Origin: Bryoerythrophyllum caledonicum | Lineage: Eukaryota; Streptophyta; Bryopsida; Pottiales; Pottiaceae | NCBI GenBank assembly: GCA_963971425.1 | Contig: OZ020520.1 | Location: 26,120,754 to 26,184,753 of the forward strand | Length of the DNA: 64,000 bases | Reading direction: 5' to 3' | In this document: positions 22,401-32,987 of the stretch, one piece after another | How positions within the stretch are numbered: the stretch's first letter is position 1 | Layout of the letters: each line of letters starts with the position of its first letter | Program-made: the position numbers and the translations under genes | Notes under the pieces: generated by a model | The model's input: the letters and a program-made list of their open reading frames with translations, nothing else | Told to the model about the DNA's origin: nothing | Database searches by the model: none

Positions 22401-23749
22401 CAAAGAAGATATGATGGCTTTCTATTTTCAAATTATAGCAGTGCCTTTTGAGTAAATATTCTTATTTTAAATGATTTTAAATTTTTGTATGATATCGATA
22501 TAATCCCAAATTGTATGACATCTGTGTAAAACTATTTTCATATGGATTTGAAATATTTCCAGAATAAATCTTGCATCAAAACTTGTTCATACGAATTAAA
22601 TATGATAACGGTATAACATTTTTTCAATGATGCGAACGATTGTAACGATACAGGAACAACATCGTCCCCATCCCCTTGAATTTTTCGTGATGAGTGGTTT
22701 CCAGTGTTGGCGTGGATTCCTTTGGCGCAAAAAGTGAAGATCAGACTAAGACACCTCATCTGGCCCGAGTCGCAGAAGACCCCAATTTATTGTTGCTCCA
22801 AATAACTTGGAATCCCATCTTTGGTCTTCAGTCTTTAGTATTTACAGCAGGCTTAAAAGAAAGGCGCGCAGCAAACCAACAAAAAATCTAGGCGCACAAA
22901 AATATATAGATTTTTTTTCATATATATTCTAAAATGCGGAAAAGTGAAAAAAAATCTTTTTTTTAGCTCTTAAAATCCATTTGATTATGCTTCGCCTTCC
23001 TTTTTTTCCAACCCCTGCTAGAATCAGATTGCACCTTTCTCTGAGTGGAATCTAGCATTGTTAATCCATATCCAAATAGTGCACGCGAATAGCATGGCAA
23101 ACGAACGTAGGATTCGGAGTGGAGGAAATCAGTGCATCGACGGTGAAAGCCTCAGAACTGCACCACTGTAATGACTTCACCTAACCACCATTGGTTTCTA
23201 CCTATGGTTGAGCATTGAAAGTTTGCCGCTTTGCACCATCTCGGACGTAGAGTTGGAGATGAGAGGCTAGCCTGGAGAGCGCCAAGGCAGAAGTTCTGGA
23301 GCAGAGGTTGCTGCAGAGCGCCGAAACACGGCTCAGTAGGGTGCGAGGGCCGGACTTCGATGGTGCCTCCATGTCCAGCCAGTTCGGTCAGTTCTGCGAA
23401 AGGCGCCATCGCTGGAACATCTATCACGAGAGTGCAGGTGCGACAAGACCGTCTTCACATGTTTTTGTCCGGTCTGGGGTTTCCCGACTAAGAGAATACC
23501 CGGTTGCACTGAATCGTGTATCACTCAGGGTTGTCATAAAGTACGGACATGGCCCAAATATTGCGGACCGGACGGACCGACCGGGCGGTCCCCAAGAAAA
23601 ACCGGACATTGAGGGGAGGAACAAAAATTGCTGCGGTGAATTTTTTTTTCACAATTTACGAAAAGTTAAAGTGATACGATGACATGGAGAAGCGATTGGT
23701 GACGTGGACGACTTGAAAGGCCACATCGGCATTTCAAATTTGGAGGGGG

Positions 23750-23925
23750 CGCGGACGTCTTGGGGGGGGGGGGCGGCATCTAAGGGCGCGGACGTCTGGG
23801 GGGGGGTGCGGATGTCTAGGGGCGCGGACGTCTGAGGGGGGCCCGGACGTCTGGGGAGGCGCAGACGTCTAGAGGGGGGGCGTGGACGTCTAAGGGAAGG
23901 CGCGGACGTCTAGGGGATGGGGGAG
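23750..23925. repeat. GC-rich left arm with GCGGACGTCT repeats
   Basis: About nine irregular units built on GGCGCGGACGTCTAGGGG. The same motif in reverse complement (AGACGTCCGCGCCCC) fills 25845-26090, so the two arms could pair as a long imperfect hairpin. In hAT and CACTA elements such subterminal repeats can be transposase-binding sites; that role is inferred. Confidence 0.8.
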
Positions 23926-24174
23926 CACGCCTAAAATAATTTTCAATACATTCTTGACAAAGTACTCAAGTGAAGTTTCTGAGATTATATAGTGAACTTT
24001 TGACTTTGACTTTCACTTTTTGAAACTTAAGACTTCCACCTTTACTTTTTAAAACGTCTTATGTGTTAAGAGTTACTAACACAATTGCAACTTTTGAAAT
24101 TAAAAATCGAATTTTAAAAGGGAATAAAGAGAAAATTTTAAAGGAATTTTATAAGGCATATGAATGTAAGATTC

Positions 24175-24666
24175 ATCTCACCCAAATGATATATTTGACA
24201 TGTGTCATTCGTTTATTTTTTCTTTAAGTGTAGTGGAATGTATAAATCCAAAATGCAACTCACCCCAATGATTTATTTGACATACGTCATTGGTTTTATT
24301 TTTTCTTTAAGTATAGTGGAATGTATAAATCTAAATTGCAACTCACCCCAGTGATATATTTGACATGCGTCATTCGTTTATTTTTTATTTAAGTGAAGTG
24401 GAATGTATAAATCCAAAATGCAACTCACCCCAATGATATATTTGACATGCGACATTTGTATATTTTATTCTTTAAGTGTAGTGGAATGTATAAATCTAAA
24501 ATGCAACTCACCCAAATGATTTATAAGACATACGTCATTGGTTTTATTTTTTCTTTAAGTATAGTGGAATGTATAAATCTAAAATGCAACTCACCCCAGT
24601 GATATATTTGACATGCGTCATTCGTTTATTTTTTCTTTAAGTGAAGTGGAATGTATAAATCCAAAA
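24175..24666. repeat. 83-bp tandem satellite with a three-unit higher-order pattern, cut by a gap
   Basis: Six units of 82-83 bases, each with GCAACTCACCCCA and AGTGGAATGTATAAAT. Diagnostic differences run in threes: units 1 and 4 share GTGTAGTGG, units 2 and 5 share ACGTCATTGG with GTATAGTGG, units 3 and 6 share GCGTCATTCG with GTGAAGTGG. So the array grows by a trimer of about 249 bases. It runs into unknown sequence at 24667. Confidence 0.85.
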
Positions 24667-24866
24667 NNNNNNNNNNNNNNNNNNNNNNNNNNNNNNNNNN
24701 NNNNNNNNNNNNNNNNNNNNNNNNNNNNNNNNNNNNNNNNNNNNNNNNNNNNNNNNNNNNNNNNNNNNNNNNNNNNNNNNNNNNNNNNNNNNNNNNNNNN
24801 NNNNNNNNNNNNNNNNNNNNNNNNNNNNNNNNNNNNNNNNNNNNNNNNNNNNNNNNNNNNNNNNNN
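24667..24866. other. Assembly gap, 200 unknown bases
   Basis: Exactly 200 N. The round size suggests a placeholder, and the array on its left suggests that more satellite units were collapsed or unassembled here. Confidence 0.95.
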
Positions 24867-25640
24867 CCCCGTTCAGCATCCAGGTGTGATTAAGTTTTGG
24901 GCTATTCATTCAAATAGCATAGAAGCCTATTCATTGTGGTGGAACAGTGATAGCATTTCCAACTTACAAAAATTCAATAGCTTGGTGTCTAAGGCAATGA
25001 GCAACAAGGAAATAATGAAAATAAAACATCTCACCATCGAGTAGAGCAAAAAATTGTTGCCTTTCGAAAGAACAGAGCAAATTGAGCAATGTTGGCTTGG
25101 GCTCTCATATATGTAATGGACCTAGTCGATAAGGCAAAAATCATCCACAATGATTTAACACCATCAAATGTTCTACTCCACTTTCCACCGGAGGATGTGG
25201 AGAAAGTATATATTGGAGTGTGTGATTGGGGATGGCAAGCCGAATTATAGAAAACAAGGCCTCGTATTTTGGTTTCCAAGATGAAGATCGATGCCGGGAA
25301 ATGAAGGAACAGAAGCAGTATGTCGCCCCGGAGTTGTTTTTTGTATTTGGGGGACCAAACGACAAGGAGCGCAATTTGGAATGCATGAAGAGGTTGCATC
25401 CATATACAATGGAATCTGATGCATATGCGGTCGATTTTTTGGCAAAAATGATATGGCAAGGTGAGGAGTGTCAGACCTCTTCAAGAATACCATGGACACC
25501 ATAGCATTCTCAACAAAGTTGGATGCTTTGGTTCACGAAGACCCCACAAAGAGGCCATCACTTGCTCAAGTTGTAGCATATTTCCTAGGTCCCTCCTACA
25601 ACTACAAAGTCCCCGACAATTGTTTTAGATGTACATTGTA
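24867..25640 (+). pseudogene. Protein kinase domain fragment inside the hAT-like element
   Basis: Conserved kinase motifs appear in order across shifting frames: a catalytic-loop-like IIHNDLTPSNVLLH (HND in place of HRD), VYIGVCDWG (DWG in place of DFG), KQYVAPELFF (the APE motif), TMESDAYAVDFLAKMIW and finally KLDALVHEDPTKRPSLAQVV. Multiple stops and shifts show it is dead. It is not close to the K1-K4 kinase of this window. It was probably picked up by the transposon from a host gene; the direction of capture is inferred. Confidence 0.75.
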
Positions 25641-25844
25641 ATGGCATAGTTATAGAGCAATTTTTGAACATTTTGATTGCCTATGTGGCATTGTTTGTAC
25701 ATTTGCATGATAGAAATAAATCTTGATGTTGTTAACTATGTGTTATAATTGCGATAAAAAGGTTGTATGACTAGTTTTAGTTTGGGAGGAATAAAGGAAG
25801 GGGAAGCAAGCCCCCCATCTACGCATTCGTGCCAAATAATCCCC

Positions 25845-26090
25845 TCCAAGACGTCCGGGCCCCTTCGAAGACGCCCGTGCCCCCCCCGGAGACATCCGGG
25901 CACCCCCCCCAGACGTCCGCCCCCCCCCAGACGTCTGCGCCCCTCTAGACGTCCGCGCCCTCCCAGATGTCCGGGCCCCCTAGAGACGTCCGCGCCCCCT
26001 GGACCCGTCCGCACCTCCGCTTGGACGCGTCCGCGCCCCCTCTTGGACGCGTCCGTGCCCCCCGCCCCCCGAGACATTCACGCCCCAAAA
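25845..26090. repeat. GC-rich right arm with AGACGTCCGCGCCCC repeats
   Basis: About twelve irregular units, the inverted counterpart of the arm at 23750-23925. The last units change to GGACGCGTCCGCGCCCCC. A proline/arginine-rich open frame across it is a by-product of composition. Confidence 0.8.
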
Positions 26091-27603
26091 TGCCTACAAC
26101 CTAAACTTGAAGACCTTAACCCTCCATGTCAGCTTTATTCTTTGAATACTTTGGTGACGTGTCAGACGTGTGGCATGCTTGGTGGACGAGGTAAAACCAT
26201 TTCAACTTTTCGGGTGGTCAACCCTAAGTTGATCCATAATAGACCTCCCCTGACCCTTAACAGACGGACGAGCGGACCTCCCGATCTTTCGGACGGGGAG
26301 GTCCCCAGAACAACCCTGGTATCACTGGATTAGGGCTCTCATTTCATGTGACCTTACGGCATTCTGACACTTATAACTGTCTTATTCCGATTGTGTGTTA
26401 GAATGTGAGCTATCGTTTCTAGCATACCTCTAAATAAGAAAATTCGAATATAACGAAAATCCTACTTTCATGAAACACGTTTCATGGTACCTGTGATCGT
26501 CTTCTTCATGCATGCGGTTCTCCTGGCATTTCTTATCCTTAATGTATGTCCTGTTCATGAGCCTCACGCCTCTCTCTTATCGTCCATGTTACCTCGCAGG
26601 TACGGACAACACCGATGCTCCCGCGCTGCTCCTGCTGCCGGGGTTTAGCGTGGGTTCGTTTCACTATGACGAGCAGCTGCGAGACTGGGGCGTGAGGCGG
26701 TATTCTTTGCTGTCGAAGCTTGTCCCATGGGGGGTACTGCTTCCGGTTCCTGCGTTTGCGAAGGCTATCTTAAGAGTTTGGTGAGTCTTTGATCTTTGAT
26801 GAGGGAGCTTGATTCAGTCAGCGTTTCGCAGCTCAGTGAGCCACTGAGTTCAGCGCCTTCTTCTACCGTTTCAGATGGAATCTTCTTTGGAACCCGAAAA
26901 CAACACAGAGAATGATAAAGCTTGTGTATGCAGACAGCTCAGTTGTCGACGATAAGGTCATCCGGCAAATGCTAGGAGCGACCGATCATCAAGCTGCGTT
27001 TGCGGCATTTGCTTCCATACTGTTTGCTCCTCGAGCGCATACCGACTTCGGCCAAAACTTGATCTGACAGGTTTTGTGCATTGTCTGTGCTTATCAGCTT
27101 GAAAGACAGGTTTCGATGTCCTGGCTCTGTTTGACACACCCCAGTATCCTGAATGGTTCAAGCAAGCCTATGAATCACCATGAGGTCTCAGTTGGGTAGA
27201 AGGATTTAGGCATTTCCGCAAGCGAGCAAGGCTGATCAACGGTGTGGAATGAGAAGCTTGAAGGAGACGGGGACACCCATGTGTCTGATATATGGGAAGT
27301 GGGATCCCTGGGTGGTGCCATTCGACTGGGGCCATAGAGCCAAGCAACGGAATGCAGATCCGGTCTACTACGAGCTTAGCTCTGGATGGCATTGTCGTCA
27401 CCACGAAGCGCCAGAGGTTCTAGCTCTTTCACCTTCTTTTGTTGATTTGGTCGGATGAGTTTTGCATTTCAGCCAGACATAACACGCAACACCGAAAAAC
27501 ACTTCAAAATTAGGAGTTGCTTCATCTAAAGTGAGAGTAAGCAGTCTGCGACTTCATAGAATGCTTTACGACTCAACGTGTACAGCCTCTCCTCCAACCT
27601 TGA

Positions 27604-28467
27604 CCCGTAAAAGCCCGTGACAAAGTCACACCAAAAACGCTTCAAAATTGTTGATTCTAGTGCAATGAGTAAGGAAGGAAGTTAAACCTTAAATTTATTC
27701 TTTTGACCATAGGATCTCCATAAAGACTTACTGTGTAACATACTCACAAAACTTCATACACTTTGACCGCATGGATTGAAAGATTATAGTGTTTCAAGTC
27801 AAGAAAATGGTTCATTTTCTTCCCTCCGTTGAGTGGATTAGCAGACTTTGAGTTCACTTGGTATTAAATTTTTGCAGTACACAACGTGTAAATCTTTTAC
27901 CATTGAGTGTACTCAGAGCATGATGTTATTTCCGCATACAACAATTTTTTGAGGTAGAGGAGGGGTGTAGCATATTTAAAAGAAGTGTGCAAGGAGTGGA
28001 GGTTCAAAAATTGTCAATTCACGATATATTTTTTTGAGAATTTAATATGTTTTAGAATGATAATCTAAAGAGTCGATAAGAAAGTTTACACCACATATTG
28101 TTGTCGGAAAAATGAAAAGTGAAAAATATGAAGATTTCTAGGTTTTATGTAGAAAAGACGAGGTTTTTTCCCCGCTTGTCCAAAATGTGTAAATAATTTG
28201 TAATATTCTCTACATGTATGGAAAATCTCAATGTCTATAGAGACTTTTAGAAAAAGTTTGGAGCTGCCCGGAGTCCTGATTTCTAACTTTGAGTGGTACT
28301 AACTTTCAAACCATGAATCCAAAAAAAAAAAAACCATCTCCATGGAGCTCTTATCAAGGACAATCTAGTATAAGAGTTTTAATTAAAATATTAGATTTTT
28401 TTTCAAATTTTAGGAACCTACCCAAAATCCAAAATGTGCGCCCCACATACACTTGGGCTCGTAGGGG
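27604..28467. mobile_element. TTAA-flanked non-autonomous element in pheophytinase A intron 6
   Basis: The left flank is TTGA (27600-27603, one change from TTAA) and the right flank TTAA (28468-28471). The ends are CCCGTAAAAGCCCG and GGGCTCGTAGGGG. The intact gene has the same intron without the element: CTCCAACCTTAATGGATTA around 53527-53530, with a single TTAA. This empty site fixes the insertion as an 864-bp unit with a TTAA target. TTAA targets with CCC-starting ends are the mark of the piggyBac superfamily. It has no coding capacity. Confidence 0.85.
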
Positions 28468-28844
28468 TTAATGGATTATGTTAGAATTGACACTCTCGGC
28501 TGTTGGCAAGGTGGAATATCAATTGCCCCTAATGGATCAAGGGTGGAAAGAATGACAGGTCGTCATGCATTCTGTAAAGTGGGAGAAATGTAACTTGTAC
28601 TTGGATGAAATATCCCATTTTTAAAAGGTTGTTCACTACACTAAAATTAATATTTCATGTTTGCAACACTAATTGCAAACTTGGACACTAAACGTCAATA
28701 TCCCTACTAATGTATCAATCATTAAATGTCAACTTCAACAGAATCAATTGTTGATATGGGTGACTTTTGTTGTTAAATTTGACATGTCGAAATTTATTGT
28801 TATACTTGACAATGTGTTGAAATTTAGTGTTAAATTTCACACAC

Positions 28845-29040
28845 ACCACAAATTCTTAGATTTCTCACTCACACATACACTTATACTGTATTTCTCACTC
28901 ACTCACACACACATGCTTAGCTTTCTTGCACACACACATACATTTATCTCACAAACACACGTGCACATACTTTGATTTCTCTCACACACAAAGACACATT
29001 TCTCGCACACATACATCCATTTTTCCCACACACACATACA
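28845..29040. repeat. CA-rich low-complexity region
   Basis: Interrupted runs of CACACA, CACATACA and TTTCTC spread over about 200 bases, probably an old CA microsatellite. A 100-codon frame across it is not a gene. Confidence 0.75.
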
Positions 29041-30282
29041 TACCTTGATTGTAATCCTTAAAAGATCATTCTCCGGTCATCCCAAAATAAATTTGAACTT
29101 CTTGACCAAAAAAACATACAAAATTCAAATGAAAACAATGACTGTATTCTAATCTTAGCCCTTATTCGAAGACACATTTTCAGGTATTACACATAGAACA
29201 TGGGCATAGCACAACTGCAATCAATTGAGAACTTGGACAATAATCGAATAATCCTCTGAGCCACATACATTAATATTTGATGCTGAAAATGAGAGCATTA
29301 GATGACCTTCATCAACTTGCACTGATACCCCTACCTTTGCTACCAAAACTACATGTGAGAGATTCCTCAAAAACCAAAGAAGTCCTTCAAAGCTACAGAA
29401 CTCCAAAATCTGTTATGCAAGTACCATACATTTGGTGCGCGCACATGCATCCGGCCGGATTGCATTCCGGCAATGCTCGTCAGCTGGTGGGCCCCCACCT
29501 GATGGAGCGCCCAAACCCGCCCGAACTTGCACATGGTCCCATATCGTATCCGGCGTTGGCGGTACTCTGAAGTTTTCAGCTGCAATTTTCCCCAACCCCT
29601 CGCCTCGTTTACCCCGCCCTTGCCTTCGTTTTAATCCTCCAGCAATAAATATGCATTTGTTTCATTGATTTCAGAGCTCTATTTCTCTTCTCTGTTTCTC
29701 TTCTATGTTTTTCTTGTAGGATTTAGAGAGGAGACTTGCAGCTGATTATTCTTTTTGGATTTTCAGGTTTAAATTTGGAGCGCCATATGCAATTTATTCC
29801 ATTTTTATTCTAATTGATTTTCGTGTTTATGTTTAAGTTTTGTTCATTGCTCTTTTTCCCATTTTGAACTTTTTTGGAAAGGTTCTGTCCCTGTAAGAAT
29901 ACTAACACGGTGTGAGGAGTGTGCAATTTTCATAAGTGGAATTTTGTGCCGTAGTTTCGATTATGCAATCACTAGTTTACAATTGCATGAGTATTATGAT
30001 GCTCCCGTGCATTTACATGGTGCTTTCTCTTCTTATATGTGCCATAGGTGCTTCTACGTTACAATGGACCCTATTCTCGTTGGTGCGGTTCCAATTATGT
30101 GGATGGTCCTGTCAATGTTAGGAGACAACTCCACAATGCTACTAACTACTCCTGTAGTACCATTTCTTGTCTTTAGCACCCCAAGGTCAACGACCTCATT
30201 GTCCATGGACACTACAAGTTTTGTACATTTTCTTCCCTTTTTATGCTTAATATCAGTATTTGCAAATAAAGCAATGGATTTT
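29041..30282. other. Intergenic sequence, no gene assigned
   Basis: A more GC-rich stretch at 29430-29640 with overlapping frames on both strands is followed by AATAAATATGCATTTG and a T-rich, AG-containing segment. It could be a promoter with a 5' leader, but no downstream coding exon was found. Frames at 29936-30285 are hydrophobic and without motif. Confidence 0.35.
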
Positions 30283-30283
30283 T

Positions 30284-30500
30284 AAAAGCAATGACATATC
30301 CTCTAAAGCAATGGCATATCTCTAAAGCAATGGTATATCTTTAAAACAATGGCATATCTTTAAAGCAATGGCATATCTTTAAAGCAATGGCATATCTTTA
30401 AAGCAATGGCATATCTTTAAAGCAATGGCATATCATTAAAGCAATGGCATTTCTTTAAAGCAATTTCATATCTTTAAAGCAATGGTATATTTTTAAAGTA
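30284..30500. repeat. 19-bp minisatellite, about eleven units
   Basis: The unit AAAGCAATGGCATATCTTT repeats head to tail about eleven times, most units identical or with one change, those at the edges more diverged. There are no unique spacers, so it is a plain tandem repeat. Confidence 0.9.
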
Positions 30501-31243
30501 GAGTCGTGAACTTCCGTAACCTAGGTTACCTAGGATGCTTATTAGTTTTCTTTGCAACTTCACTTCGATGTTTTTTTGTTACAAAAATATACATTAAAGT
30601 AAAGTTCAATTGCTATGGTTAAAGTAATGATTGAAATCTTTGCTTTGACACTTCAATTTTAGGCTCTAGCTATATTTAACATGCTCTTTTACTTTGCACC
30701 TTTAGTTGTGTGCTTGTACTTTGATAGTTATGTAGTAAAGTAAAAGAAATCTTAATTATATATTTTGTTGCGGTCTCTAAAAATATACTATTAAATATAT
30801 ATGTCAGTGCTAAATATATTTTCCTTCTCTCTTCTCTCATTTGGATTGCAAGTTGATAATTTTACAAAACAACGGCCATCATGGACGAAGGTGAGCCTTC
30901 AAATGTCCACCCACAAAACATTTATTGTAAGGTGTATAATTGTATGTTTTACTTCTATTTATTGTCTACATTAAAGGGGTTAAATGACAAAAACTCATGT
31001 TAATCTTTGAACGTCAATGGGCGTTTGTGTTCTCAATTTATGACATAATTTGTTTTTTAAAAATAAATATATGATTGACTCTACACTCTCCAACAGACAC
31101 AAAAATTTCTTCACTAGATGTAGTCAGTTTGACAAGGAGACAAGTCATATCACATGTTTGTATTCCATTTAGATCAATAATCCCCCTAGAACATGTGTTA
31201 TTGTGTATCCATCCATTTCTTTTAACATGCAACACCAAGTTAA

Positions 31244-31459
31244 CCCCTACAAGTCCAATCCATTTTAGAGGAATCTCTACTTAGTTGATTAGAAACTGCA
31301 AAGATGAACTTATTGAAAATGTAACCGTAGGATCTTATTATGAACTTATAAGAGATGATGTGGTGAAAACTTTGTAAAGTTTGACCTTACAGATTGAAAG
31401 ATAATTGCGGTCAAAGTATACATTTTTAGACCTTGTAAGTACACTTGAGTTTTAAGGGG
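31244..31459. mobile_element. Short TTAA-type MITE, 216 bp
   Basis: TTAA (31240-31243) is followed by CCCCTACAAGTCC. The right end reads CACTTGAGTTTTAAGGGG before TTTA, a decayed TTAA. A relative is at 10543-10757. It is much shorter than the 0.9-1.1 kb elements but shares their end sequence, so it is probably an internal deletion form moved by the same machinery. Confidence 0.65.
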
Positions 31460-32569
31460 TTTATTAGCATGTGCACGTTCTTCAAAATGTCACCCCTGTT
31501 GGCCACATGAAAGATAAGTACCCTACGCCCCTCTTTTCCACATGAAAAAAAGCACATAAACCTAAGAAATGAACCAAACAGGAACGTTAATTTATTGAGA
31601 ATAGTAACTAGGTGGTTAGGTGAATTCTGGGAGGGATGGTAAAACGAAGGGCGGCGATGGAAAATATTCTGCACTTTTACTGCCACACGTATTAATAGGC
31701 TCCCACACTTACATGCAATGAAGCTCAGCATGTCAGGGCCTGAAAAGCAAAAAAGGACCCCGAAACATGGGGTTAGGTTCCTTAAAGTTCATTTCCGGGT
31801 GCATGTGCGTCGACCAATTCAATGCAATCAGCAACTTGACTCTAGGCGTATGGAATGAGGGAAGGAAGCAATGAGCTCTGGGTGTGCCATCATTTTTTTT
31901 CAAAATGTAGAGCTCACTCATAGTCACCTGTCAAAACACCACGAAGTAGAAAATCAACATGGACACACATTTGAAGAGAAATTTCAGTCGTCTGAGTGCA
32001 ACGCTTACAACTTCTGCAACACCCAAAGACGGCTTTGTGAGCAGTAATATGCCAGACCTTGCCAGTTTTGGACACTTGTAACACCAAACCTTGCCAAAAC
32101 ACACACACACACAACTTACATTGATGAGCCAACACACACTCACATAACAAACCAATGAGCCAACACATATAACAACACAACTACAAGGAAATTTAACGGT
32201 CTTTCTTATAGGTCCATAGGAAGCTTGGAATACATACAAATCCTATATAAAGGTCACGATTAAGAGGAAAACAATATCATACCTTGTTCTCGACAGAGGT
32301 GGCAACATCATCACAACTAGGACGGATTTTTGTGCTTCTCAAGATTTGCAAAGACCAGCAACTCTCACAATTGAACAAGGCATGCTGTTTACCCCACAAA
32401 CAGGCATCCTAATCTAAGAGAGATTTACGTTAGATTAAAAAAAGGTCAATTACAAGCATATTTACCATTCATAGTGTACCGGTGCCTGATGTCTGAAAGT
32501 CTACTAAGTAACGAGCATGGGTGCTGCATCGAAACACCATCTCATTGAAGGTTGTCCTATCCTCAACCT

Positions 32570-32795
32570 TGACTGACAAACCACGACAAATTCATCAGAA
32601 ATGTTTGGTAGATCACACTCAACAAGACAGGGTGGAAAACTTCTGCAGCAAATGCATCAAGTTGTTGCTGCACATGCAAGAATCATCCACGTGCAGAGTG
32701 ATAGCGGATTTGAACGTAGCGGAAGCAGTCTCACGGACTGGATGCTTGTTCTCTGTCACGAAAACGGAGGATCACGATACAAGACAACATTCTGA
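32570..32795 (+). pseudogene. Short conserved coding-like segment beside kinase K2
   Basis: The plus-strand frame with MFGRSHSTRQGGKLLQQMHQ and VVAAHARIIHVQSDSGFERS is the counterpart of 20290-20461. It lies beyond the 3' end of K2 in the same relative position as in copy K1. Product and exon limits are unknown. Confidence 0.3.
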
Positions 32796-32987
32796 ATCTT
32801 GCTCATACACGAGAAATACATTGTGCTTCACACATTTGCAACTGTACAAGCCAACTTCATCAAAACTATAGCCTAGACATGAACCCCCACCGTCTAGACA
32901 TGATCTCAAATACTAATTGATCGGACTGAACTTAACTACCGCCATATCAAGCCAATGCCAGTAGGCAATAACTAAGTGAAGACATAT

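Larger units (their letters stand above)
23526..26318. mobile_element. hAT-like non-autonomous DNA transposon carrying a kinase fragment and satellite
   Basis: The element is bounded by an 8-bp direct repeat GTATCACT (23518-23525 and 26319-26326), present once at the matching place in copy B (42278-42285). Its ends are CAGGGTTGT and ACAACCCTG. Eight-base duplications and CAGGG-type ends are typical of the hAT superfamily. Inside are two GC-rich arms of inverted GACGTC-containing repeats, an 83-bp satellite, a 200-base gap of unknown sequence and a dead kinase fragment. No hAT transposase is seen. Confidence 0.8.
23225..27417 (+). pseudogene. Pheophytinase pseudogene A
   Basis: Pieces in order match the intact gene at 51284-54255. 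Exon 2 (about 23225-23436) encodes ETRLSRVRGPDFDGASMSSQ. An exon 3/4 hybrid (26600-26780) joins LLLLPGFSVGSFHYDEQLRD directly to the RRYSLLSKLVPWG part. Exon 5 is at 26875-27063 and exon 6 at 27252-27417 (CLIYGKWDPWVVPFDWGHRA). The transit-peptide exon 1 and exon 7 are absent. The internal deletion removes the GNSLGG nucleophile, so no hydrolase can be made. A 2.8-kb hAT-like element sits in intron 2 and a TTAA-flanked element in intron 6. The hybrid deletion is shared with copy B. Confidence 0.88.
21978..28840. repeat. Segmental duplication copy A (partner of 41157-44850)
   Basis: From TACTACCTAGGTGGTACCCA at about 21984 to about 28840 the sequence is collinear with 41157-44850. The shared parts include upstream non-coding DNA, the truncated pheophytinase copy, a TTAA-flanked element and downstream non-coding DNA. 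Copy A is longer because of the hAT-like insertion (23526-26318). Copy B has lost the left part of the TTAA-flanked element and gained a 135-bp insertion. Confidence 0.85.

Noticed and set aside
24613-25044. Open frame crossing the gap
   Set aside because: Most of it is unknown bases; only its end overlaps the dead kinase fragment.
25767-26333. 188-codon proline/arginine-rich frame
   Set aside because: It is the translation of the GC-rich GACGTC repeat arm of the hAT-like element and has no independent support.
28673-28975. 100-codon frame over the CA-rich region
   Set aside because: It is low-complexity translation (repeated Thr-His) with no conserved counterpart in copy B.
30284-30500. 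CRISPR-like repeat array
   Set aside because: Units are directly adjacent without unique spacers, and the sequence is a plant nuclear genome.
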